A stretch of DNA of 64,000 nt from Petunia secreta (Eukaryota > Streptophyta > Magnoliopsida > Solanales > Solanaceae): positions 24,123,501 through 24,187,500 of the forward strand of contig JARKIP010000021.1 of assembly GCA_029990175.1 (NCBI GenBank), in the 5' to 3' direction. Made by a program: the position numbers and the translations under genes. The notes below the pieces were generated by a model. It did not search any database and was not told the DNA's origin. It saw nothing but the letters and a program-made list of their open reading frames with translations. Of this stretch, positions 46,763-56,917 are shown one piece after another (within the stretch, counting starts at the first letter, position 1; each line of letters opens with the position of its first letter).

Positions 46763-47047
46763 ATGTCTGAAGCATAATCAAACAAACCCTTACGGGTTGG
46801 TAATAGTGATCAGGAATCCCGTCAAAACCGACCAATATAGAATGCGCCACAAAGAGAACGACGAGGCAATATAATTTGGGAAGTTGCAATTCTAAAATAC
46901 GGCATGGCGGAGATGAATCGATCCATAGAAACACTACGAGCAGATTTATGGCGTTTAAGGTATAAGCAAGCGAGGGATCACCGAAGGGTCATGCAAATAA
47001 TTACAGAAATTTTGGATGAACTGGAAATGGAGATTACGGAAAGATGA
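46763..47047 (+). pseudogene. Small third reading frame of the MULE, unknown function
   Basis: An ATG-to-TGA frame of 95 codons including the stop, with two internal stops early on (after MSEA and after NRPI). The C-terminal half is uninterrupted and strongly coding-like: charged and helical, e.g. MAEMNRSIETLRADLWRL then DHRRVMQIITEILDELEM. It is predicted to be a short coiled-coil-like protein. It lies between the two known MULE genes with its own TATA box and is surrounded by, but free of, TGTTTAAACA repeats, as are the other coding parts. I do not recognise the family. Confidence 0.5.
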
Positions 47048-47219
47048 AAATATAGTCTAGTTTCCTTATTTAACATATTATTATTCTAAGTTTTATATAT
47101 CATGTAATTTTGGTTATCGAACGTATAATGTATTGCATTCAGTTTTTATAAATAACTAGTCGATTTGTGTCTTCCTCTTATGTGTTTCTTGTTATTTTAG
47201 TATAATAATTGCAATATTT

Positions 47220-48540
47220 AACAAGCAGGCATGCTTAAACATTATCCCACTTATAAAACTTAAACATCACGTTGGATGTGCGAATATCACGTTAAATGTT
47301 CCAACATTACGCGTGATGTGACACATAATAAGCTATGTTAAAACATCACAATAGATGTTCCAACATAACGTAATATGTTACAATACCATGGTTGATGTTT
47401 CAACATATCGTCAAATATTTATGATCACGCCAGATAGTTTACACATCTTCTCTTATGTTTAAACATCGGCGAAGATGTTTAAACATCAGAGCAGATGTCG
47501 ACACATATAGCATTATGTTTGCACATCGAGACGGATGTTCGCAACATAAAATGATATGTTCACAACATATAATGTAATGTTTAAACATATGTGTATATGT
47601 TTGGATGTAGCAATCTATTTTTTGCAAGTGTTCGACCATATTTTTGAGTGACAAGATGAATAACTATATATTTTAAATGACAAATTTAATGACTAAGTAT
47701 ATAAAATATTACTCCATCGATATTTAAGGTGTTTTAAATGATAACACTGATGATTGATATTTTTATCAATTAAGTTTAAGGTGTTTGAGTGAAAGGTATT
47801 AGTGGTATGAGTGATAACACAAACAACTAAGTGGTTGCATGTATTTTGATTGATAGGTGAACATATTGGTAGTGATAACTCCAATAAGAAATCGTTCCTA
47901 CGTGTTTGTGAGTGATTTTGAACAAAATTAGAGTGAGAACTCTAATTTAACTTGTTCACTCATCTATATAAACATCAATAAAGGAGTTTGTAGTGATCTA
48001 TCAAATGAGTAGAGTTAACCTATATTTTCATCAAATTTTGAAGGGTTTAGGGTTGAAAACGGTAAAAAAAAAAAAATACGTTAAAGTGAGTAATCATTGA
48101 TATTTGAACTCATTCTTATTGAAACTCAAACTTAAGTATAAACATCTAAGAAGATGTTTAAGCATTTGATTGTAATGTTGAAACATTAGTTGTTATATTT
48201 ACACATGAGTCCGCTTGTTCAAAACATCGATACATATGTTGCAACATTTAGATTATATGTTTAAATATCAATATTAATGTTTGCACATCGATGTTGATGT
48301 TGTGAACATACCCATATGATGTTCAACATTCTTCCAAGATGTTTGAACATTTTTTGAGATGTTTAAACATGTTTGATGATGTTTTTTTAAAACCGCATTG
48401 ATACCAAAACTATTATTTGGTGCGAATGTGCAGTATTTTTTTGTGCCAATAAGCAATCACATAATACAGATATTCTAACATCTTACAATATGATTAAACA
48501 TAATGAGTCATACTACAACTTGTTTAAACGACCAGTTGAC
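47220..48540. repeat. TGTTTAAACA-type arrays between MULE genes
   Basis: 47220-47620 and 48130-48540 hold dense ATGTTTAAACAT and ...CATCG-ATGTT variants. 47640-48130 is ordinary AT-rich sequence. No gene. Confidence 0.85.
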
Positions 48541-48696
48541 AATTTTAACAGAGAAAAATACACACTATCTTTAATAAAATTAACAAAAGCATAGATTGTC
48601 CTTACATAACACAAAAATAATAAGTACCAAATAAAGGTTAAATTATCCTTAATTACAGCCCAAAAACAATTTAAATTGTTCAACAATCACAAATAA

Positions 48697-51600
48697 TCAT
48701 GGTACCATCCTGCCATGAAACATGTCAACAGCCCATTTGACCCTGAGAGTCACCATGTTATCTTTATTAAGACTGTCCCAAGGAGTCTTCATGAGAAGGT
48801 GCTCTATGAAAGCTAAGGCATACCCACCAGATGCAGTGCGGGTCTGGGCTGCCGGAAGATCTGTCACACGCTCGTATGACCATGGGTTCTTGTTCAGGAT
48901 CTCTTCCGGTAAGTTTTGGAACATCTCACACTATTTGATGTAAATGGGGACCATGCAAGTGATTGGCTGAATGAGTGTAGCAAAGACATCATCACAGTTG
49001 TCACCATAGTTTGAGTCGTACACCAAAATCTTTGCTTCCTCCACTAGGAACTCCAAGGTAACATAATGATCTTCTTCCAACTTAAACACACTTATGATCC
49101 TCTTGGATCCAACCCACTTTCTAGCCCTTGGGTTTGGCCTTTAACCTTCTGCATACTCCATCAAGTCCTCTTTAAATAGGGCCGCCGTCAACTGTATATC
49201 CATTGGTGCAGCCAAGGTAGCCGGTGTTTGCTTTTTCCTTCTTGTACATCTCACACATCTTTCTTAAAAACTCCAAATCAAGAAGCACGTCACTTTTGAC
49301 ATAATATTGGGAGTATCTTTTAATTCTTACCCTCATCATACTCAAGATGTCATCAACATGCTGGATAAAAATAAAAAAATAAAAAATAAAAATCAAGGCA
49401 GAATACTGAATCATGACTTGAGATGTTTAAACACTACGTAAGATGTTTATAAAAAATGAACATATGAACACAATGTTGAAATATTTGTATGTATGTTTAC
49501 ATAAAAATAAAATAAAAAATAAGGCAGAATAAAGAAACATGACTTGAGATACATCTGAACACAATGTTGAAATATTTGTTTGTATATTTACATAAAAATA
49601 AAATAAAAAACAAGGCGGAATAAAGAAACATGACTCGAGATGTTTAAATTCTAGATAAGATTTTTCAACATCACTGTTATGTTTAATATAATTGTGATGT
49701 TTATAAAAAGGAAGCATATAAACTCAATGTTGAAACATTTTTTAGTATGTTTACATAAAAATAAAAAATAAATCAAAGCGAAGTAAACAAAACATGATTT
49801 CAAATGTTTAAACACTACATGAGATGTTCAAACATCAATATATGTTTAAACATAATTGTGATGTTTATAAAAATGAAAACATATGAACTCAATATTGAAA
49901 CATTTATTTAAATGTTTACATATCAGGTGCAAATATGCGTACACATACACATAAATGTTTAAACATATCGATAAATGTTTGACAGGAAAAAAAATATTGA
50001 AGTAAATTCATATACCTGGTCCTCCAACTTGGTTTGCATACTCATCACCCTTTCCAGGTCTATGTAGTTGTATTCATGAACGAGACAGAGAGGTGTCTTT
50101 TCCTCTTTCTTCTCTTCCAGAAAGGCATCCAGCACCTCTCTTCGCTTCTTCCCAACAACTTTGTACATATCAACTTTTTTCAAAGGCATCTTCTTCATTC
50201 CCCTCTTTCTTCCACTAATAAATGGAGATTTCAGAGCTCTCCCAGAGAACACAACTCTCTTGGCAGGCACCTGGTGCTTTGTCCAGTCCCTCACCTCCAC
50301 AAGAACCTTCTCAATTGCATCCACCTTGTCCCTTAAAAACTTCTTATCTTTTTTATATTGGAAGCATTTGCAGCTACACTCTCCTGTAACATTACCCAGT
50401 CCTTCTCCTCTCCTTACTGTCCCTCCCTTGCCACCTTCTACTCTCCTTACTGTCCCTCCCCTGCCACCTTCTTCTCTTAATACTCATTCACTCCTACCAA
50501 CTTCTTTTCTTCTAACAACTGCAGCTCTGGTATCTTCCCTTCTCCTGGCATATACAAACAAATCACCTGCACTGCCACTATATTATCTTCCAATATCTCC
50601 AAACAGATCAACTCCACCTCCACCACTGTATGCATTCAAAGTTGACCCACGACTAAGAACAACATGTTCCATAGGGGTATTAGGTTCAACATTTGCTTTT
50701 CTAAGCATTGTAACCCCCTCCATTTATTGCATCAACCCATCAACCAATGCATCATCTACATCCTGGTATGGCACATAGCCATCAAGAACATCCCTCAATT
50801 CCAAGGGTGAAGGAACAAGGTAAGGATGCACCTCCTGCAAAGAATATAAGTTAATATAAAGTAAATTTCAGCATCACTTCAAATGTTTGCAATATATATA
50901 TTATGTGTAAACATATAGCAAAATGTTTACACATATGAGTTATGTTCCAAACATATAGTAATATGTTAAACACATAATTTGATGTTGAGATATTGATGTA
51001 AATGTTTCAACATTCATTATGTTGTGATGAACATCTCATGAATGTTTCAACATAATACCAAATATGTGAATAATAAAAGGCAAAATGTAAAAAGGTGCCT
51101 TACTGGGGTCTCCACACGCTGAAACACTTGTTCAGGGTCTCTTTCAACTTTGTCACATAACCAACGATGCATCCTTGGTACGGTCTTTTGTTCTGGATAT
51201 TGCCTCAGTCTAGCAGCAGGTATAGCCTCTAACACCCAGGCCATGGAGGCCCAGGAAAATCCGTAAAGGTTATAGCTATTTTTTGAATTTCGAAGTGTTG
51301 CAAAATCCTTACGAAGATATGTTATCATCAATTCAAAGCTTTTTCTACCCTAAGGGAACTTGTTAAATTACTAAGGTCTTCTTTCCAAGCAAACAACATC
51401 TTCCACAATTCCACAACGCGTATCCTTTGCACATAAAACACCATGCACAAACCAAACACAAACTGAACTTCACATCTTTGTTTTTTATTTTATCTTTCGA
51501 GACAGCCTTCTTTTTGTCTTTCCCTGTCACCAAATACCACAACTCTTTACCCTTCTCATGGGCATCCTCTAAGTATTCTTTTGTTGGAAACTCTAAATAC

Positions 51601-52650
51601 CTCAACTTAGTCATAAGTGCAAATTCAAGAAGACTAAAGCGTAAAGGCAGCCCATGGAAATTGAACCATAACTCGTGCTTCTTCTCGCAAATAACCCTAC
51701 GGAGTAGGACGTTGTGAACGAGCTTCGGAGCAAACAATCCCTTTGTCATACTAAGAAAATGACCAAAACAGCTCTCCCTAAATCTGTCCTCACGGTTCAA
51801 ATCCTTTAAACATTGACGCAATTCAGCGAGCTTTCCTGAAATTGAAGATCTTATAGTAATTTCTTCATGGTGAAAGCCGCATGCGTGTCCAACCAGGTAG
51901 GCAATACCATATCATGCATGTCAGTTTTTATAATTGAGGCAACCTCATCAGCCAAAGCCACCTGCATCTAATATTTTATAGTTAGACAGATTCACGAGGG
52001 TAATGAAGAATAGCAAGTGCTTGTTTCAAACATCACTGGTATGTTTAAACATTTCCCAGTTGTGTTTAGAACATTGGGGTGTATGTTTAAAACATTTTGT
52101 ACTTATGTTTAAACCATTAAGATGTATGTGTGAAACATTTCATCGTTATGTTTAAACATCACTATGATGTTTAAACAAATTAACGATGTGCCTGCATTTA
52201 TTTGTATGTTTCACCACTAGTCTTACCTCCATTGCATGTTTCACTTCACTATCTTCTTTTTCACATATTGTACCAGGCCGCTACTCCATTGGTGTCATAA
52301 CATCTCTGGATTTCCTCGTCCTCCTCTGTAGAGTAGGAACTTCTTCCTGATTTTCTTTCCCCTTCATTCTGACTAGGAGTAGATGCTTCTCCTCCTTCGG
52401 CAGAGCCTCTTTGTTCATCTCCTCTACTTCTGTTTCCCTCTTCATATTCAGATTGGTCCCTACTTAGATCAAGACTATTGCTTGGGCTCTGAAAAGGAAC
52501 CTGTACAAGCGAGGGTGCATCTCCAGCCCTGTCTTTCAGTCTTTTGCTACGAGGAGATACTTCATGTTCATCCATGTCAAGTCTTCTTTGCGTGTCAGCC
52601 GGTGGTTTCTTAGCCACTGCCTTTACCAGCCTCCTTCTTTTTTGTTCCAT
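48697..52650 (-). pseudogene. DUF1985/Ulp1-like (C48) protease gene of the MULE, broken
   Basis: Minus-strand gene of several exons. Exon about 52650-52261: basic N-terminus (MEQKRRRLVKAVAKK) and acidic/Ser-rich tail. About 51821-51360: DUF1985 (RESCFGHFLSM, LWFNFHGLPLRFSLLEFALM). About 51331-51100: YGFSWASMAWVLEAIP. About 50850-50720: HPYLVPSPLELRDVL, with a TAA. About 50324-50030: lysine-rich. About 49360-49180 and 49140-48697: C48 peptidase with catalytic-type His (EEDHYVTLEF) and Asp (ILVYDSNYGD). The Cys motif reads ASGGYALAFIEHLL, so the Cys is absent. Stops lie between exons. Introns carry TGTTTAAACA arrays. Known family role: SUMO-protease-like; its function in MULEs is unsettled. Confidence 0.8.
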
Positions 52651-52749
52651 AATTTAATACCTGCAAACGGTGAACAATTAAACTAGTTCAACAAACACAT
52701 AACTATTTTTAAAAAAAATACAAACCAAATCATTACAAATAAATTCACC

Positions 52750-53140
52750 ACTTTAACATTATAATGGATGTTTAAACATCCAACGTGGTGTTTCAAAACA
52801 TCATAAGTTATATTGAAACATCACAGTTGAATGTTCAACCGTGAAATTGAAACATCAGAAGTGATGTTTAAACTTTCATGTTAGTGTTTAACAATAAATG
52901 CAGTGATATTGCAAACATCTATATTAATGTTTAAGCCTCATTTTAATTTTTAAGTTTCAAATTATAAATATTTACAATTATGTTTAAACATTGAATTTAG
53001 TGTTTAAAAATTCAAAACTCAAATGAATAACGTCTTCTCCGGTTAAACAACCGGTTACATGAACTAACACCTCATATGATGTTTAAACACCACAAACAAC
53101 ATGCAAGATGTTTGAGAAATCAGTCGATGTGTTTAAACAT
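52750..53140. repeat. TGTTTAAACA-type array, right part
   Basis: The same family of 10-12-bp palindromic units upstream of the minus-strand protease gene. Density is lower and units are more diverged. Confidence 0.85.
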
Positions 53141-53751
53141 ATCATCGCCAAAATCAGTCATTCCCACTCAAAATCAACACTTCTCACACTAAAAACAACT
53201 CATACACAAGCAAAATCCAAAAGGAAAGCACAAGAATCAACCCAGATTTTACAGTTTTCAAGAAAGGGTTTTCATTCAAACACAGAGGAAAAATAAAAAA
53301 AAGTGATGATATTGTGGAATATCATGCAATGTAGGTGTCAAAATATACTTACACTGGGTATCCGAGAAAGTTGACGGCCGGAGAATTGAAATCGTCGTTG
53401 GTCACGTTAAAATTGGGGAAGGGGAACTGTGCGTTTTGATTTGGGAAAGGTGAAATGTTTTGGGTGTTTTGGGATTAGTGTGGGGGGATGTTTGGATTTT
53501 GAAGGGGAAGGTAGCAGGGGTCGTGGGGTGAGTGGGGTAGTTTTTTTTTTTTAAGTTTTGGGGTGTAATCTGCCCCCCCCCCCCCCTCCCCACAAGTTTT
53601 TAAAATGTTAATAAGCCCTCCACTTAACCCTTAATTATACTTAAAAAATAAAAGAAAGTAAAAAAGAAAAGAGCCAAAAGGAGAGGTCAATTTTCTCAAT
53701 TCGGAACCTGAGAGGACCCTTTAGTGTCATTTTTTATTTGAGTAAGTTGAC
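53141..53751. other. MULE right end and flank, no gene
   Basis: A G-rich stretch near 53400-53550, a C run of about 15 at 53574-53588, then AT-rich sequence. It contains the candidate right terminal repeat of the MULE. Confidence 0.5.
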
Positions 53752-54262
53752 GTGAAATTTTGATGCGTAGCCATTTTTGGACGCGCTCAATGAGTTTTAT
53801 CCACCGTTTCCAAATTAATTGAAGAATAGCCAAAGATTCGCGCACACACTTACACTCCATTAGCATTGGTAAACACTCTAGACTAGTCTCAGTATTTTAT
53901 ACTGGGACTTTGAACTAATATGTTGCAAGTTCTATTATTTTATACTTGGATTCATGTACCTGGAGCTTTATTAGTCCCAGTATTTTATAGTGGGACTTTG
54001 AACTAACATGCTCAAAGTCCCAGTATTTTATACTGGGACTGAACATAAACACTAGTCCCAGTATAAACCAACATGCTCAAAGTCCCAGTATTTTATACTG
54101 AGATTAGTGTTTAAGTGATCCAGTATTTTATATTAGGACTTTGAACTAACATATTCAAAGTCCCAGTATTTTGTCTGGAGGTGGTTATTTCTCAGCGAAT
54201 TAGTTTTTGATGGCTACGGATCAATTAGCGCACGCCAAATAGGCCTTACGCGAAATTTTTAC
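53752..54262 (-). mobile_element. Second copy of Mutator-type miniature element
   Basis: Reads as the reverse complement of 29132-29762 at both ends (GTGAAATTTTGATG-GTAGCC; GGTGG-TATTTCTCAGCGAAT; GCGAAATTTTTAC). The interior has its own stem-loops of TCCCAGTATTTTATACTGGGA. The outer 9-bp flanks (TAAGTTGAC and TATTATTGA) do not match convincingly, so this copy is older or its flank has changed. Confidence 0.85.
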
Positions 54263-54299
54263 TATTATTGACCGTCTTTATTTTGAGATGGTGACCTAC

Positions 54300-55750
54300 A
54301 ATATTTTTCAAAAAATTTCACCCAGTGCCCTCAATAAGAGCTGGTCTTACCTAATTGCCCCCACTTGAAAATGTTTTAAGTAAATGCCCTCCACTCATAT
54401 CCCCCTGTGAAAATACTATTTTGCCTCCGCCTAATATCATTCACGCTGAAAGGGTTTCTCTGTCTCTTTCAACGTTCCTGATCTTTCTTTCCTTGTTTCT
54501 TTGTTTTGTACTGCAGATTTAATATTCGTTTTCTCTCATTTTCGTGTGTTTGTTGTATTATTTTTTATTTAAGTTGTTATTTTTACTAAGCCTAATCATT
54601 TATCTGCAAATTTTCTCGCTGTAATTTTATTTGTATACTTATTGTGGTTGTTTATATATTTATTTGTCAGTTATTTCCATTATGATTTATGTTTGAGGTT
54701 TTTGTAGATTCTTTTGGTTGTGTTTGTTTGATTCCGGTAATTTGAAGCTTCAAATTTCATATAGCGTAAAGTCTTGGCTATTGTCAAAAGTTGTATAGAC
54801 TTTTTCTAAATTGGTTACCGCAGTTGAGTTTAAAGTATTGGATTAGCATAGACTGTAGAGATTTTTCAGTGTAAGGTCCCATTTTCAGCAGAGCGTAAAG
54901 TCTTGGCTATTGCCAAGAATTGCATAGACTTTTTCTAAATTGGTTATTGCAATAGAGTTTAAAGTCTTGGCTATTGCCAATATGTTTAGTTATTTTCAGT
55001 GTATGTGTTCCCTTTGCAACAGAACTGAAAGTGTTGGCTATTGCCAATACTTTTAGAGACTTTGTGTGCAAGCTCCCCATAGCAACAGTCTGAAAGTCTT
55101 GGCAATAGCCAAGAAGTCTCTACTAGGTGCTTATTGCACCAGAGTTGCAACTCTTGGCAATAGCCAAGTCTCGCAAGTCTCCCATATCAACGGGTCTGAT
55201 TGTCTGAAAGTCTTGGCAATAGTCAATAAGTCTCTCCTTTGTGCTATATTGCACCAGAGCCAAGACTTGCAAAGAGTTTTTCTACAAGTACCCCATTGCA
55301 ACAGGTAGGAAAGAAGTGTCTACAAGGACCCCATTGCATCAGAGCTACAAGTTTTGGCTATAGGCCCTCATTACAATAGGATTGAAAGTCTTGGCAATAG
55401 GCAAGAACTTTCTACAAGCCTCACATTGCACCAGAGCTTAAACTATTGTCAATAAGCCAAGAGTTGCAGAGAATTTTACCCTTGCAGGCTTAAAGTCTTG
55501 GTAATAAGCAACAGTCTGTGACATGTGCTAATTGCAGCAGATCTTTGCTTGAACGGAGCAATCTGTAAAAGAAATGGGTGTTTATGGTTTTTGTGATCGC
55601 GTGACTGGTGAAAAGGAAGGGGAGAGACTAGACACGTCTTTTTATTGGTTTGTAGGGATATTTTGGTCCGAAAAAAGATTCATTAAACTATTGAGGACAT
55701 TTTTGCTAAACATCTGTTAGTGAGGGCATTTTGGTAAACCAAAGCTTCCC
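54300..55750 (+). repeat. Palindrome-rich repeat region, CTTGGCAATAGCCAAG family
   Basis: From 54765 to 55510 the motif CTTGGC(AATA/TATT)GCCAAG and its half sites recur every 50-90 bp, joined to gtctgaaag, ttgcaccagagc and ctacaag-accccattg segments. The outer parts (54325-54360 and 55715-55735, reversed) share TGCCCTCA-TAA-AG, which may be weak terminal inverted repeats of a DNA transposon. No coding frame is convincing. Confidence 0.6.
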
Positions 55751-56917
55751 CGTGTCATATTTTTGCAAATGAGCCAATATTTTTAGTTTCGTAATTAGCC
55801 ACAGTTAAACCTTCTAACGTGGCTAAATTTACATTTTAAAGTGACTACTAATTGCACTTCATTTTGGAGAAAAAAATAATTTCTGAATATAACTCTTTTG
55901 GAGTATATTTCTTTTGTTAGTTCATCACTTGTTCCATTTTGTTTTGCTAGCAAAAAAACAACTGAAGCTAGTTTATTTAGTAGTAGCTTATAAGGTAAAA
56001 ATGTAATCTTTTGTCAGTTTTCTCAAGTGTGTTCATTTGTTGCTTTGTTTTAATTGGATTTAGTGTTAGAGCAATGTGTTTCACTTGCAATTCTTTAAGA
56101 TGGTATTTGTTGTTTAATTAAATATTCTTCTTTTACATTTTGATTCTTAATATTGTTTAAGATGGGTTTTAGTTGTTTAGTTAAATGTTGTTATGTACCT
56201 CATTTTCTTTTGAATTTTGGTTCTTTTATCTTGTTTACATTTGGTTCTGCTAGTTTATGTAACTAATAAGGTAAAAATGTAATCTTTTTTCAGTTTTCCA
56301 AAGTGGTTTGGAAATTCACCAAGTCTTGTGCTGTTATCTTGATAACTTCAGAGTGAAAGAAACTTATTTTTTCGAGTTCTTTTGTTTTTTAAGAGTTCAA
56401 ATTTGTCTGTTTTTGCTTTGTTTAGTTGGATCTAGTATTGGACTGTTCTTCTTGAACCGAGGGTCTTTTGGAAACAGCCTCTCTACCTCACTCGAGGTAG
56501 GGTTAAGGTCTTCATACACCTAATCCCAAACCCCAGTTGTGAGATCATACCGGGTATGTTGTTGTTGTTGTTGGATTTAGTATTGGGAATGAGTTTCACT
56601 TTCAATTCTTTAAAATTGGTTTAAGTTATTTCCTTATATATTTTTCTCTTCCTCATTTTTCTTTTCGATTTTGCTTCTTTTATCTTGTTCGCATATATTT
56701 TCTATAGTGTTGCTATCGGAAACAAGCATGGAAAAGAGCATGATTACCACAAATCTCTAATATTGTCTGGTTTGTGAGCTTGGATTTTAGCTATACTTTC
56801 AATAAGAGATTTGATAAGCAGTTCTCTACAGTTTTTATTGTCTTCTTGCTTCCTAACTGATTCATTTCTTTTGCCCGTATAGGCTACAGAGTGTGCTACT
56901 ATTGAATGACTGAGGCC
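55751..56917 (+). other. Upstream region of ASHH3-like gene, duplicated units plus SINE
   Basis: Two related blocks start with ataaggtaaaaatgtaatct (about 55991 and 56264) and share ttggatttagt-ttg, ttcac-ttcaattcttta and ttttatcttgtt segments. This indicates a local tandem duplication. The SINE at 56442-56570 interrupts the second. 5'UTR exons or the promoter probably lie here, but I cannot mark a start site. A plausible acceptor (GTATAG) at 56877-56882 precedes the first coding exon. Confidence 0.5.
56442..56570 (+). mobile_element. TS-type SINE, 5'-truncated
   Basis: Contains GGGTCTTTTGGAAACAGCC, CTCTACCTC-CGAGGTAGGG and AACCCCAGTTGTGAGAT, ending ATGTTGTTGTTGTTG. This is the 3' half and TTG tail of the Solanaceae TS SINE family. 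It is flanked by 16-bp direct repeats TTGGAT(C/T)TAGTATTGG at 56426-56441 and 56571-56586, with one mismatch. The tRNA-like 5' part is missing. Confidence 0.85.

Larger units (their letters stand above)
40077..53650 (+). mobile_element. Large Mutator-like element (Kaonashi type), approximate bounds
   Basis: It contains a MuDR-type transposase gene (+), a DUF1985/Ulp1-like protease gene (-), and spacer filled with TGTTTAAACA palindromes. Possible long, diverged terminal inverted repeats: left about 40083-40140 (ATTAAGCG-AGGGGCCTTATT...TTAATAATTTAAAA) and right, reversed, about 53640-53590 (ATTAAGGG...GAGGGCTTATTAACATTTTAAAA). Transposase with a Ulp1-type protease in one element is the known architecture of Kaonashi MULEs. 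I could not confirm a 9-bp target duplication, so both ends are estimates. Confidence 0.75.

Noticed and set aside
50161..50778. 205-codon plus-strand open frame rich in Leu/Pro/Ser
   Set aside because: Opposite strand of the MULE protease gene; low-complexity composition and no recognisable domain, while the minus strand has family-like blocks.
53752..54262. 9-bp target duplication for the second miniature element
   Set aside because: Flanks TAAGTTGAC and TATTATTGA share only weak similarity; not claimed.
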